Shown piece by piece: positions 8,226-18,703 of a stretch of 22,744 nucleotides of DNA. The stretch's first letter is position 1; each line of letters starts with the position of its first letter. Made by a program: the position numbers and the translations under genes. The notes below the pieces were generated by a model. The model ran no database searches, was not told the DNA's origin, and saw nothing but the letters and a program-made list of their open reading frames with translations. Source of the DNA: Azoarcus sp. (GTDB lineage Bacteria; Pseudomonadota; Gammaproteobacteria; Burkholderiales; Rhodocyclaceae). The stretch is taken from the NCBI GenBank assembly GCA_023230755.1, contig JALNWS010000048.1, forward strand, positions 1 to 22,744, given 5' to 3'.

Positions 8226-8501
8226 GCATTGCATTGCAACATTTTTATAAATTAATCAATTTTCGGTGCGTTGCCGGGGTTCGCTAAAGCGACACGGCAC
8301 TTCAGTCATGGACGTGCGCACCGCGGGATCGGAGTCTGGTTGCGGCTCTGCTCTTACACCTACTGGCGACCGAACATCTCGCACGGCTTCCTGGCTTACC
8401 GGCCATCAAGCCGCCCCCACCCCGGGTGACCTTCCCGGTTTCGTCATGGCTCCCACCTGAGTCTGGCAGCGATGTGTTCCGGCCACAGCACGGAGGACAC
8501 C
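8226..8501 (+). promoter_or_regulatory. Long structured 5' leader of the lytic transglycosylase gene
   Basis: About 275 nt lie between the predicted transcription start and the ATG with no convincing gene. It starts with a TTGCATTGCAA palindrome (8229-8239) and an AT-rich tract (8240-8262). Hairpins follow: TCGCT/AGCGA (8281-8292); a two-part stem CGGCTT/AAGCCG enclosing TGGC/GCCA across a 2x2 internal loop (8384-8413); and CCGGG/CCCGG with a 7-nt loop (8422-8438). I do not recognise a known riboswitch class. A 64-codon open frame (8266-8460) crosses it but has no ribosome binding site. Confidence 0.45.
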
Positions 8502-9215
8502 ATGAATCACGCAACGTCTTTTGAACGCGTCTGGCGCACTGCCAGTGCAGGTCTGTTTCGCATGGCGCACGGCAGTTTGCTGGCGCTTGGTCTGGTAGCC
8601 GTCGTATTCATCGGCTCCGGCCGTCTCGACAGCGAACAGGCCACTTCCTTTAACGCATTGGTTTCCGAAGCCAATGCAGCAGAAACCCCTGTTGTGGTCG
8701 CAGAACCTGCCGCCAAGACCGTGGACACCAAGCTCGCCGACGAAGATGTCACGCTGTCGCGGGAAATGGCCCGTGTGCGCGACTGGGTTTCGCGGCGTTA
8801 CAAGGTCTCGACCGTTGCCCTCGAGCCCGTACTGCTTGCGGCCGAAGAGTCGGGGCGGCATGTGGGTATCGATCCGCTGCTGATCGTCGCAGTCATGGCG
8901 ATCGAGTCGAGCTTCAATCCGTTTGCGGAAAGCACGATGGGCGCGCAGGGCCTGATGCAGGTGATCCCGCGTTTCCACATGGACAAGATCGGTGACGAGC
9001 GGGGCGAAGATGCGCTGTTCGACCCCGAACTGAACGTTCGAGTGGGCACCCTCGTGTTGCAGGAAGGTCTGCGTCGCTACGGCAGCATGAAGTCCGCCCT
9101 GCAGTACTACGGTGGCGCGCTGAGTGACCCGGCCGCTTCCTATGCCCGCAAGGTGATGGCCATGCAGCAGCGTCTGACCACTGCGGCCGGCCGCAAGTCC
9201 GACGGCGCTGCCTGA
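8502..9215 (+). CDS. Membrane-anchored lytic transglycosylase (SLT domain)
   Basis: A 237-residue protein with an N-terminal hydrophobic segment (~24-39, SLLALGLVAVVFIGSG), either an uncleaved anchor or a long signal, so it acts in the periplasm. A linker is followed by a soluble-lytic-transglycosylase domain (~103-225). Catalytic Glu135 lies in VMAIESSFNP, followed by the family motif GAQGLMQVIP (147-156), LFDPELNVRVGT and ALQYYGG. It would cut the MurNAc-GlcNAc bond of peptidoglycan and leave 1,6-anhydro-muropeptides, the compounds that AmpD processes after import. The ATG at 8502 has a GGAGG site 5 nt upstream, which settles the start; the open frame extends further upstream without support. 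It converges with the aminotransferase gene 24 nt downstream, and no clear terminator is visible. Confidence 0.92.
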   Translation: MNHATSFERVWRTASAGLFRMAHGSLLALGLVAVVFIGSGRLDSEQATSFNALVSEANAAETPVVVAEPAAKTVDTKLADEDVTLSREMARVRDWVSRRYKVSTVALEPVLLAAEESGRHVGIDPLLIVAVMAIESSFNPFAESTMGAQGLMQVIPRFHMDKIGDERGEDALFDPELNVRVGTLVLQEGLRRYGSMKSALQYYGGALSDPAASYARKVMAMQQRLTTAAGRKSDGAA

Positions 9216-9239
9216 GGCCAAGGCTGACGCCCTGGCCGC

Positions 9240-10415
9240 TTAAAGAACGGTACGCATGCGAGCGACTGCCTCAAGCAGTCGCTCGCTTCGCGTTGTATAG
9301 GCGATGCGCAGGTGCTGCCGCGGCAGGTGATGGCCGAAGTCCAGCCCTGGCGTGGCTGCCACGCCAGCCTCCTCGATCAGGCGCCGGGCCAGTTGTTCGC
9401 TGTCCGGGGCCAGCGCCGAAATGTCTGCATAAATGTAGAAAGCGCCCTGTGGCTCGGTGGCGATCTTGAAGCCAAGCTCCCGCAAGGCTGGCACCAGGGC
9501 ATCGCGTCGGTGTCCGAATTCGAGCCGGCGCGCTTCCAGGATCTCCAGCGTCGCGGGTTCGAATGCTGCCAGTGCAGCGTGTTGCGCAGGGGTCGAGGGC
9601 GAGATGAAGAAGTGTTGCGCGAGCTTCTCGATCTCCCGCACATAAGCCTGCGGCGCCACCATCCAGCCCAGGCGCCAGCCAGTCATCCCGAAATACTTCG
9701 AAAAACTGTTCACGACGAACACGTTGTCCGCCGCGGCCAGCTCCGCCTGCGACAGTGCGGTTGCGCTCTCGATTCCGTAGGTCAGCCCTTGGTAGATCTC
9801 GTCGACCAGCAACAGTCCGCCGTGTGCCGTTGTGCTGCGATGCAGCGCGAGCAGCTCCGCGTTGGTCAGCACGGTGCCGGTAGGGTTGGATGGGGTGGCA
9901 ACCATGAGTCCGCGGGTTCGTGCGCTCCAGGCGGCATCGGTCTGATCCGGTGTCGGCTGGTAACGAGTGGCAGCATCCACCGGCAGGCCTGTGGCTACGC
10001 CCTCGAAGGCTCTGATTAGGTGGCGGTTCGACGGGTAGCCGGGATCCGGCAGCAGCCATTCGTCGCCGGGATCGGTCGTCGCCGCCAGCGCCAGCATCAG
10101 GGCGCCCGACGCGCCGGCGGTGATGATGATGCGCTCGGGTGCGACCTCGGCATTGAAGCGTGTGCGGTAGAAGCCCGCAATGGCTTCGCGCAGCCGGGGT
10201 AGCCCAAGGCCTGGGGTGTAGTGCACGTCGCCGCCGGCAATGAATCGGTTTGCCGCTTCGATGACCGGCTGCGGGGTGGGGAAGTCGGGTTCGCCGACTT
10301 CCATGTGAATGATGTCCCGCCCTGCGGCCTCCAGTTCGCGTGCACGGCGCAGCAGTTCCATGACATGGAAGGGCTGGATGTCGGACATTCTGCGGGCGAG
10401 TTGCGGGGGCGTCAT
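9240..10415 (-). CDS. PLP-dependent class I/II aminotransferase
   Basis: A 391-residue fold-type I aminotransferase of the aspartate/alanine/aromatic group, cytosolic. Visible residues are the N-terminal MEVGEPDFPTP segment (38-48), YTPGLGLPRLREAIA (66-80), the cofactor phosphate loop GASGA (101-105), SNPTG (176-180, Asn177), VDEIYQGL with Asp205, the Schiff-base lysine Lys240 in NSFSKYFGMTGWRLGW, Arg248, and the substrate carboxylate-binding Arg370 in LRIAYTT. The sequence does not fix the amino donor or acceptor. The start at 10415 is clear: AAGGAGT lies 5 nt upstream. That site follows directly on the pckG terminator, leaving no room for a promoter between them, so transcription must come through the terminator or from within pckG. 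Confidence 0.93.
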   Translation of the reverse strand: MTPPQLARRMSDIQPFHVMELLRRARELEAAGRDIIHMEVGEPDFPTPQPVIEAANRFIAGGDVHYTPGLGLPRLREAIAGFYRTRFNAEVAPERIIITAGASGALMLALAATTDPGDEWLLPDPGYPSNRHLIRAFEGVATGLPVDAATRYQPTPDQTDAAWSARTRGLMVATPSNPTGTVLTNAELLALHRSTTAHGGLLLVDEIYQGLTYGIESATALSQAELAAADNVFVVNSFSKYFGMTGWRLGWMVAPQAYVREIEKLAQHFFISPSTPAQHAALAAFEPATLEILEARRLEFGHRRDALVPALRELGFKIATEPQGAFYIYADISALAPDSEQLARRLIEEAGVAATPGLDFGHHLPRQHLRIAYTTRSERLLEAVARMRTVL

Positions 10416-10430
10416 CTGGTACTCCTTGAA

Positions 10431-10460
10431 AAGAAAAAAGCGCCGACGGAGCGGCGCTTT
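10431..10460 (-). terminator. Intrinsic terminator after pckG
   Basis: On the minus strand AAAGCGCCG pairs with CGGCGCTTT (9 bp, 6-nt loop), then T6CTT. It starts about 35 nt after the pckG stop. Its T-tract ends just 3 nt before the ribosome binding site of the aminotransferase gene on the same strand. Confidence 0.9.
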
Positions 10461-10494
10461 GTCGTCCGTGCCGGCCGTGAAGGCCAGCGTCGGA

Positions 10495-12342
<1,848 letters not shown>

Positions 12343-12417
12343 GGCGAAAAGCTCTCCAGTTTGCTGAAGCGAAACCGTTCCCCGTCGATCGACCCCCGTT
12401 GGTATCGAAAGGCCTTG

Positions 12418-12463
12418 CGGCCGGCCGGGTGTCAGTCCTGTACAGGGTTGGCCAAGGTTGGCC
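12418..12463. repeat. Cluster of small palindromes and a direct repeat in the pckG leader
   Basis: Three elements lie close together: CGGCCGGCCG (12418-12427, perfect palindrome), CCTGTACAGG (12437-12446, perfect palindrome), and two copies of GGTTGGCC (12446-12453 and 12456-12463), one helical turn apart. They lie downstream of the predicted pckG transcription start and about 75-120 nt before its start codon. They could bind a protein or fold in the mRNA; I recognise no known operator. Confidence 0.4.
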
Positions 12464-12531
12464 GCACTATGCATCCTGCAATACGGCATGCGGAAAATCA
12501 CAGGATAGTCCGCAGCCGGCGAAAGCCTAGC

Positions 12532-12560
12532 ATTATGCCACGGGTCCCATTTGCCGGAAA
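12532..12560 (-). promoter_or_regulatory. Probable pckG promoter (extended -10)
   Basis: On the minus strand TGGCATAAT gives an extended -10 (TGn plus CATAAT, 5/6, at 12537-12532). The -35 at 17 bp (TTTCCG, 12560-12555) is poor, which fits an activator-dependent promoter. Transcription would start near 12525, giving a leader of about 180 nt. Confidence 0.4.
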
Positions 12561-12582
12561 ACGCCATTGATTGAAAATGCTT

Positions 12583-12609
12583 TTTCGCAATGTGAAAGCG
12601 TGTTTCACA
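12583..12609. promoter_or_regulatory. Compound palindromic operator between pckG and maeB
   Basis: Two overlapping inverted repeats share a half-site. The first is TTTCGC-AAT-GTGAAA (12583-12597). The second is a perfect 7+5+7 repeat, TGTGAAA-GCGTG-TTTCACA (12591-12609). The first has the same twelve outer bases as a palindrome in front of the iclR-type gene at 18307-18321. It overlaps a possible maeB -35 (weak -10 TATCCT at 12614-12619) and lies just upstream of the pckG -35. Arms of this kind are typical of IclR-family sites. Confidence 0.55.
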
Positions 12610-12728
12610 GGTGTATCCTTGGAGGCTTGCGACCCGCGCAATGGCCGACGCCTGAAGTTTTCCAGGTGCCCGGTACAGCACGCGAGAATCCACAGGAACC
12701 ACAAAACAGACGAGATGGATGACACATC

Positions 12729-15002
<2,274 letters not shown>

Positions 15003-15066
15003 AGCGGTCCGGATCTGTTTTCTCGTCTTCGTGCCTGTGCCATGATGGATTCATGGGAGGTTGGGC

Positions 15067-16215
15067 ATGGACGAGAAAACAGGGCGGGCAGCGCTCGTAT
15101 TGACGGGTGGCGGCGCACGGGCGGCCTATCAGGTTGGCGTGCTGCAGGCTATCCGTCACATTCGCGGGCCGCGCCCCGGAAACCCGTTTCCCATTCTCTG
15201 CGGCACTTCGGCCGGTGGCATCAATGCGACGGCGCTGGCGGTGTACTCGGCCGATTTCAATGGCGCCGTGCGCAAACTCTCGTGGATCTGGCGCAACTTC
15301 TGCGCGAGTCAGGTCTATCGTACCGATGCGGCTGCCCTGCTGGGTTCCGGAATGCGGTGGGGGTCGGCGCTCTTCGCCGGATGGGCGTTCAGGCAGACAC
15401 CACGCTCCCTGCTCGACAACAGCCCCCTGCGTACGCTGCTCGAACGTACGCTCGACTTCAGTGCCATCGATCACGCTATCGACGCTGGCCACCTGCACGC
15501 GGTGAGCGTCACCGTGTCCGGCTATACCTCGGGCGAAAGCCTGGCATTCTTTTCCGGACATCCATCCATTCAACCCTGGCGCCGGGCACAACGTATCGGC
15601 ACGCGCACCCGCCTCGGGGTGGATCACCTGCTGGCCTCGAGCGCCATCCCCTTCGTGTTCCCCGCAGCCAAGATCAATCGCGAGTTTTTCGGCGATGGCT
15701 CCATGCGCCAACTGGCGCCGATCAGTCCAGCGATCCACCTCGGGGCCGACCGCATCCTGGTGATCGGCTCGGGGCGTCTGGCGGAGGAGGGGCGGCAGCG
15801 CACGGAAAGCTATCCATCGCCGGCGCAGATTGCCGGACATGCCTTGTCGAGCATCTTCCTCGACGGGCTCGCAGTCGACCTGGAGCGCATGGAGCGCATC
15901 AACGAGACGCTGTGCGGGTTGAACGCAGCGCAGCGCGCCGCTGCGGGCATCAAGCTGAGACCGATCGAAACGCTGGTGATCTCACCTTCGCAGCGCCTCG
16001 ATGCAATTGCGGGCCACCATCGTGAATCCCTGCCGCCGCTGCTGCGTGCGGTCCTGCGCGGGCTTGGTGCCATGCGGCGCGATGGCTCGACGCTGTTGAG
16101 CTACCTGCTGTTCGAGCAGAGCTTCACCCGTGCGCTGATGGACCTCGGCTACCAGGATACCCTGGCGCGGCGCGACGAAGTCGCGGCATTTCTGCGTCTC
16201 GATGCCGCGGATTGA
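15067..16215 (+). CDS. Patatin-like phospholipase
   Basis: A 382-residue protein of the patatin/RssA family with a Ser-Asp dyad. The oxyanion loop is LTGGGARAAYQVGVL (12-26), the nucleophile elbow is CGTSAGG with Ser48, and the acid is Asp210 in FFGDGSMRQLAP. The usual third residue of the DG[GA] motif is Ser here. No signal peptide or transmembrane segment is evident, so the protein is cytosolic or peripheral. The likely activity is acyl hydrolysis of phospholipids; the substrate is unknown. ATG 15067 was chosen because GGGAGG ends 6 nt upstream; a TTG two codons earlier (15061) overlaps the ribosome binding region. It lies 64 nt after maeB without a clear terminator between them, so co-transcription is possible. 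The following 179-nt gap contains only a weak hairpin with a T-run. Confidence 0.9.
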   Translation: MDEKTGRAALVLTGGGARAAYQVGVLQAIRHIRGPRPGNPFPILCGTSAGGINATALAVYSADFNGAVRKLSWIWRNFCASQVYRTDAAALLGSGMRWGSALFAGWAFRQTPRSLLDNSPLRTLLERTLDFSAIDHAIDAGHLHAVSVTVSGYTSGESLAFFSGHPSIQPWRRAQRIGTRTRLGVDHLLASSAIPFVFPAAKINREFFGDGSMRQLAPISPAIHLGADRILVIGSGRLAEEGRQRTESYPSPAQIAGHALSSIFLDGLAVDLERMERINETLCGLNAAQRAAAGIKLRPIETLVISPSQRLDAIAGHHRESLPPLLRAVLRGLGAMRRDGSTLLSYLLFEQSFTRALMDLGYQDTLARRDEVAAFLRLDAAD

Positions 16216-16220
16216 ACTCG

Positions 16221-16313
16221 GGCCTTTTTCGAGACAATGCTTTTTTTGCTCAGATTGCGTCATCTCAATACGGTGTTCGAGCGTTGATGTAACAATCGAT
16301 CAGGCCTTTTTCG
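16221..16313 (+). repeat. 11-bp direct repeat in the AT-rich gap before the endopeptidase gene
   Basis: GGCCTTTTTCG occurs at 16221-16231 and again at 16303-16313, 82 bp apart. The first copy also sits in a small CTCG...CGAG hairpin with a later T-run that may act as a weak terminator for the patatin gene. No function is known, and chance is possible. Confidence 0.35.
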
Positions 16314-16332
16314 CAAGTTACTTCAAAAAAGC

Positions 16333-16360
16333 TTGATATCTCCCTATTTTCGTTAAGAAT
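16333..16360 (+). promoter_or_regulatory. Probable sigma-70 promoter of the endopeptidase gene
   Basis: TTGATA (16333-16338, 5/6) and AAGAAT (16355-16360, 4/6) are separated by 16 bp in an AT-rich stretch, 35 nt before the start codon. This is the best promoter in the gap 16216-16394. Confidence 0.45.
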
Positions 16361-16394
16361 TAGCGTACACGTCGTTTTCGGTCAGAGCCCCATC

Positions 16395-17426
16395 ATGAAG
16401 CCCAGAATTCTCTTCGCCGCGTTACTGTCCCTGGTGCTTGTTCATGGCGGGCTGAGTCCGGCGCTGGCAGCGTCGTCAAAAACGACCTCGGCCGCGTCGA
16501 GCAAGGTCACGCAGAAGAAGGCGGTTGCGAAAACCGCGCCCCGCAAGGCCAAGCGCAGCGTAACAAAAAGCTCGACCAAAAAAGTGGTGGCAAAACGCAG
16601 TGCGCCGGCGGCCGAGGAGTCTGCGACCTTGGCGGTGGACGGAAAAGGCAACCCCATACTCAAGTCGTCCGCCTTTTACGTGGCGAACCAGGCGACTGGT
16701 GAGGTGTTGCTGGAAAAAAATGGCGGGGCGGTGCTGCCGATCGCGTCGATCACCAAACTGATGACCGCCATGGTTGTCCTTGAGGCCAGCCCCAGCCTGA
16801 CTGAAGAACTCTCCATCGACGAAGAGGATATCGATCAGCTCAAGGGTACCGGGTCGCGGCTTTCCCTGGGAACGCGCATGACGCGCGAGGAGCTGCTTCG
16901 CCTCGCCCTGATGTCGTCGGAAAACCGTGCGGCGTCGACGCTTGCGCGGCACTACCCGGGCGGGCTGCCCGCCTTCGTGAATGCCATGAATATCAAGGCA
17001 CGCCTGCTGAGCATGTCTGACACCCGCTTTCATGACAGCACCGGGCTGAATCCGGCCAACGTCTCCAGTCCGCGGGATCTGGCACGGCTGGTTGCCGCCG
17101 CGTCGCGTTATCCTCTGATCCGGGAGTTCTCGACGACGGCAGAACGCTATGTCGAGGTGCGAGGACGGCAGCTGCGTTTCGGCAACACCAACTCACTGGT
17201 CAAGAACCCCGACTGGGAGATCAGTGTGTCGAAGACGGGCTATATCACCGAGGCCGGGCGTTGCCTGGTCATGCAGGCATGGATCAACCGGCAGCCAGTG
17301 GTCATCGTGTTGATGGATTCGGTTGGGCGCTATACCCGCACGGCCGATGCGCAGCGTGTGCGCAAGTGGCTCGACAGTCGTGCTGCCGAGCGCCTTGCCG
17401 CTGCGTCCAAGGCGAGACAGGGATGA
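16395..17426 (+). CDS. pbpG: D-alanyl-D-alanine endopeptidase/carboxypeptidase, PBP7/8 type (S11 family)
   Basis: A 343-residue periplasmic penicillin-binding protein that cuts D-Ala-mDAP cross-links or terminal D-Ala in peptidoglycan. A signal peptide covers ~1-26 (ILFAALLSLVLVHG...ALA-A). The three active-site motifs are S118-I-T-K121 (PIASITKLM), S175-E-N177 (SSENRAAS) and K280-T-G282 (VSKTGYITEAG). Length and motif spacing match E. coli PbpG (about 310) except for an added basic, Lys/Ala/Ser-rich stretch at ~27-70 with no apparent fold, which may tether the enzyme to acidic envelope polymers. The ribosome binding site is weak. It is convergent with the iclR-type gene, with a hairpin between. 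The gene symbol rests on motifs and size; a dacA-type carboxypeptidase is less likely because no long C-terminal domain with an amphipathic anchor is present. Confidence 0.9.
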   Translation: MKPRILFAALLSLVLVHGGLSPALAASSKTTSAASSKVTQKKAVAKTAPRKAKRSVTKSSTKKVVAKRSAPAAEESATLAVDGKGNPILKSSAFYVANQATGEVLLEKNGGAVLPIASITKLMTAMVVLEASPSLTEELSIDEEDIDQLKGTGSRLSLGTRMTREELLRLALMSSENRAASTLARHYPGGLPAFVNAMNIKARLLSMSDTRFHDSTGLNPANVSSPRDLARLVAAASRYPLIREFSTTAERYVEVRGRQLRFGNTNSLVKNPDWEISVSKTGYITEAGRCLVMQAWINRQPVVIVLMDSVGRYTRTADAQRVRKWLDSRAAERLAAASKARQG

Positions 17427-17431
17427 GCCTG

Positions 17432-17458
17432 CTGGCGGCCGGGGTTTCTGGCCGCCAG
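17432..17458. terminator. Hairpin between convergent pbpG and iclR-type genes
   Basis: CTGGCGGCC pairs with GGCCGCCAG (9 bp, 9-nt loop), starting 5 nt after the pbpG stop and ending 4 nt before the stop of the opposing gene. No good T-tract follows on either strand, so it is a hairpin-only or bidirectional terminator. Confidence 0.55.
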
Positions 17459-17462
17459 TTGC

Positions 17463-18257
17463 CTACTTGGCGATGTAACCCAGCGATCTGGAAATCTCGT
17501 CGGCGGTGTCTCGCACCAGCGGCGCCCAGTCCGGATTGAAGCGCTCCGACGGGGTCGATAGCGACAGGCCAGCGATGAGTTCGCCGCTGTCGTCCCGAAT
17601 GCCTGCAGCGATGCAGCGCACGCCGGCTTCGACTTCGTCGAGGTCGAAGGCCACCGCGTGACGGCGTACCTTGTCGAGTTCCTTCTCCAGTGCCGGCATC
17701 GTTGTCAGCGATTCGGGTGTGGACGGGGGGAGGCCGGTGCGACGCGCGTAGTCGCGGATCTTTTCTATCCCGTCTTCAACCAGGAAAAGCTTGCCGGTGG
17801 CGGTGGTGTGCAGCGGCGCACGGGCGCCGACAATGTGCACCACGCGCACCGAGGAGCGACCGCTTGAGGTGCGTTCCACATACACGATGTCGTCACCTGT
17901 GCGGATACCGAGGTTTACGCTCTCACCGGTCGCCGCATGCAGCTTGAGCATTGCTGGCATGGCGGTTTCCCGCAGCGAAATCCGCGATTTGACCAGGCTG
18001 CCCAGTTCCAGGAGCCGAATGCCGAGGCGATAGACGCCGGGGTCGGAGCGATCGACGAATCCGCTTTGCGTCATGGCGCCCAGGATGCGGTGTGCAGTCG
18101 ACGGATGCAGACCCGTCTCCAGCGCCAGCAGCTTGAGTGGCACCGGGTCGGCATGCTCGGCAAGGGTGTCGAGCAATTTCATCATGCGCTCGATTACCTG
18201 GATGGGGTTCTTGGCCTCCACCGGTGCGGGGGCTTCGTCGATTCTTCTGGCGGACAC
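17463..18257 (-). CDS. IclR-family transcriptional regulator
   Basis: A 264-residue DNA-binding regulator. The N-terminal winged helix-turn-helix is at ~18-80 (MMKLLDTLAEHADPVPLKLL, then ALETGLHPSTAHRILGAMTQ). A C-terminal IclR effector-binding domain follows (~95-260), with VNLGIRTGDDIVYVER, GARAPLHTTATGKLFL, VAFDLDEVEAGVRCIAAGI and GLSLSTPSERF. The effector cannot be read from the sequence; family ligands are small organic acids. The GTG at 18257 is chosen as start because it puts the usual short arm before the helix-turn-helix and has AGG 6 nt upstream. The open frame extends to 18554, but that part is low-complexity and not family-like. A palindrome 49 nt upstream resembles one between pckG and maeB, so autoregulation and control of those genes are plausible. 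Confidence 0.9.
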   Translation of the reverse strand: MSARRIDEAPAPVEAKNPIQVIERMMKLLDTLAEHADPVPLKLLALETGLHPSTAHRILGAMTQSGFVDRSDPGVYRLGIRLLELGSLVKSRISLRETAMPAMLKLHAATGESVNLGIRTGDDIVYVERTSSGRSSVRVVHIVGARAPLHTTATGKLFLVEDGIEKIRDYARRTGLPPSTPESLTTMPALEKELDKVRRHAVAFDLDEVEAGVRCIAAGIRDDSGELIAGLSLSTPSERFNPDWAPLVRDTADEISRSLGYIAK

Positions 18258-18305
18258 GTTGACCTGCAGGGTTGTGTAACGCGTGAATGGTAACTGCGGG
18301 ACTCG

Positions 18306-18322
18306 ATTTCGCCTAGTGAAAT
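18306..18322. promoter_or_regulatory. Palindromic operator upstream of the iclR-type gene
   Basis: ATTTCGC-CTA-GTGAAAT is a 7+3+7 inverted repeat with one arm mismatch, 49-65 nt before the GTG start. Its TTTCGC-N3-GTGAAA core matches the pckG-maeB site at all twelve outer positions. A nearby half-site, GAAAC, follows at 18324-18328. Position and shape fit an autoregulatory site. Confidence 0.6.
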
Positions 18323-18583
18323 GAAACAGCAAAAGCTGATGGATCGGGTGCTTCAGGGGGACGCAGGGACGCACCGAAGTCGTGCCCGTTCGGCCCGGTG
18401 AGGCGGGGCGGGTGCGCAGGGCGTCCGCGGAGCATTCGGGACGGAGGGTCGTGCCACTGCCGAGCCCTGCGAGACCTCGTGTGCATGCGGAGTCAGGACA
18501 TGACAAGTCACTTTCTGCACGCAGTTGGCGAGGCTCTGCTGGACCGCAATGCACGTGCCACAGTCATTTTGTGTTGCCGTATG
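18323..18583. other. Gene-free stretch between the iclR-type gene and the mrp promoter
   Basis: About 260 bp without a supported gene on either strand. Open frames here are antisense extensions of neighbours or lack ribosome binding sites. I noticed only a short TGAC-AA-GTCA palindrome (about 18500) and a GTCGTGCC direct repeat (near 18380 and 18449), neither tied to a function. Confidence 0.5.
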
Positions 18584-18613
18584 TTGGATGCAGCGTTTAC
18601 CTGCAGATATACT
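18584..18613 (+). promoter_or_regulatory. Sigma-70 promoter of the mrp operon
   Basis: TTGGAT (18584-18589, 4/6) and TATACT (18608-18613, 5/6) with an 18-bp spacer lie about 90 nt upstream of mrpA. Predicted transcription start is near 18620, directly before the hairpin at 18628-18642. Confidence 0.5.
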
Positions 18614-18627
18614 TTTGTTCAATAATG

Positions 18628-18650
18628 CCCGGCTGGACCGGGTTGTTTTT
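18628..18650 (+). terminator. Terminator-like hairpin in the mrp leader
   Basis: CCCGG and CCGGG form a 5-bp stem with a 5-nt loop, followed by TTGTTTTT. It would form almost at the 5' end of the mrp transcript. It could be a weak attenuator, stop transcription arriving from upstream, or only protect the 5' end. Confidence 0.4.
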
Positions 18651-18703
18651 CGTTCGCGCCACCCGCCACGCAGTGGAACCGAAGTGATTTTCCTGGAATC
18701 GGA

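Noticed and set aside
8266..8460. 64-codon frame (GTG start, inner ATG at 8308) in the transglycosylase leader
   Set aside because: No ribosome binding site before either start and no family look; it crosses the hairpins of the leader. A leader peptide cannot be fully excluded.
8406..9221. 271-codon minus-strand frame opposite the lytic transglycosylase
   Set aside because: The plus-strand gene has a signal segment, catalytic motif and strong ribosome binding site; the reverse frame has none of these.
12343..12702. N-terminal extension of pckG (to a 735-aa form)
   Set aside because: The first 120 codons lack family similarity and cover the divergent promoter region; the ATG at 12342 has a good ribosome binding site.
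18258..18554. N-terminal extension of the IclR-type regulator (to 363 aa)
   Set aside because: The extra residues are Arg/Pro-rich without structure and cover the likely operator; GTG 18257 matches normal IclR size.
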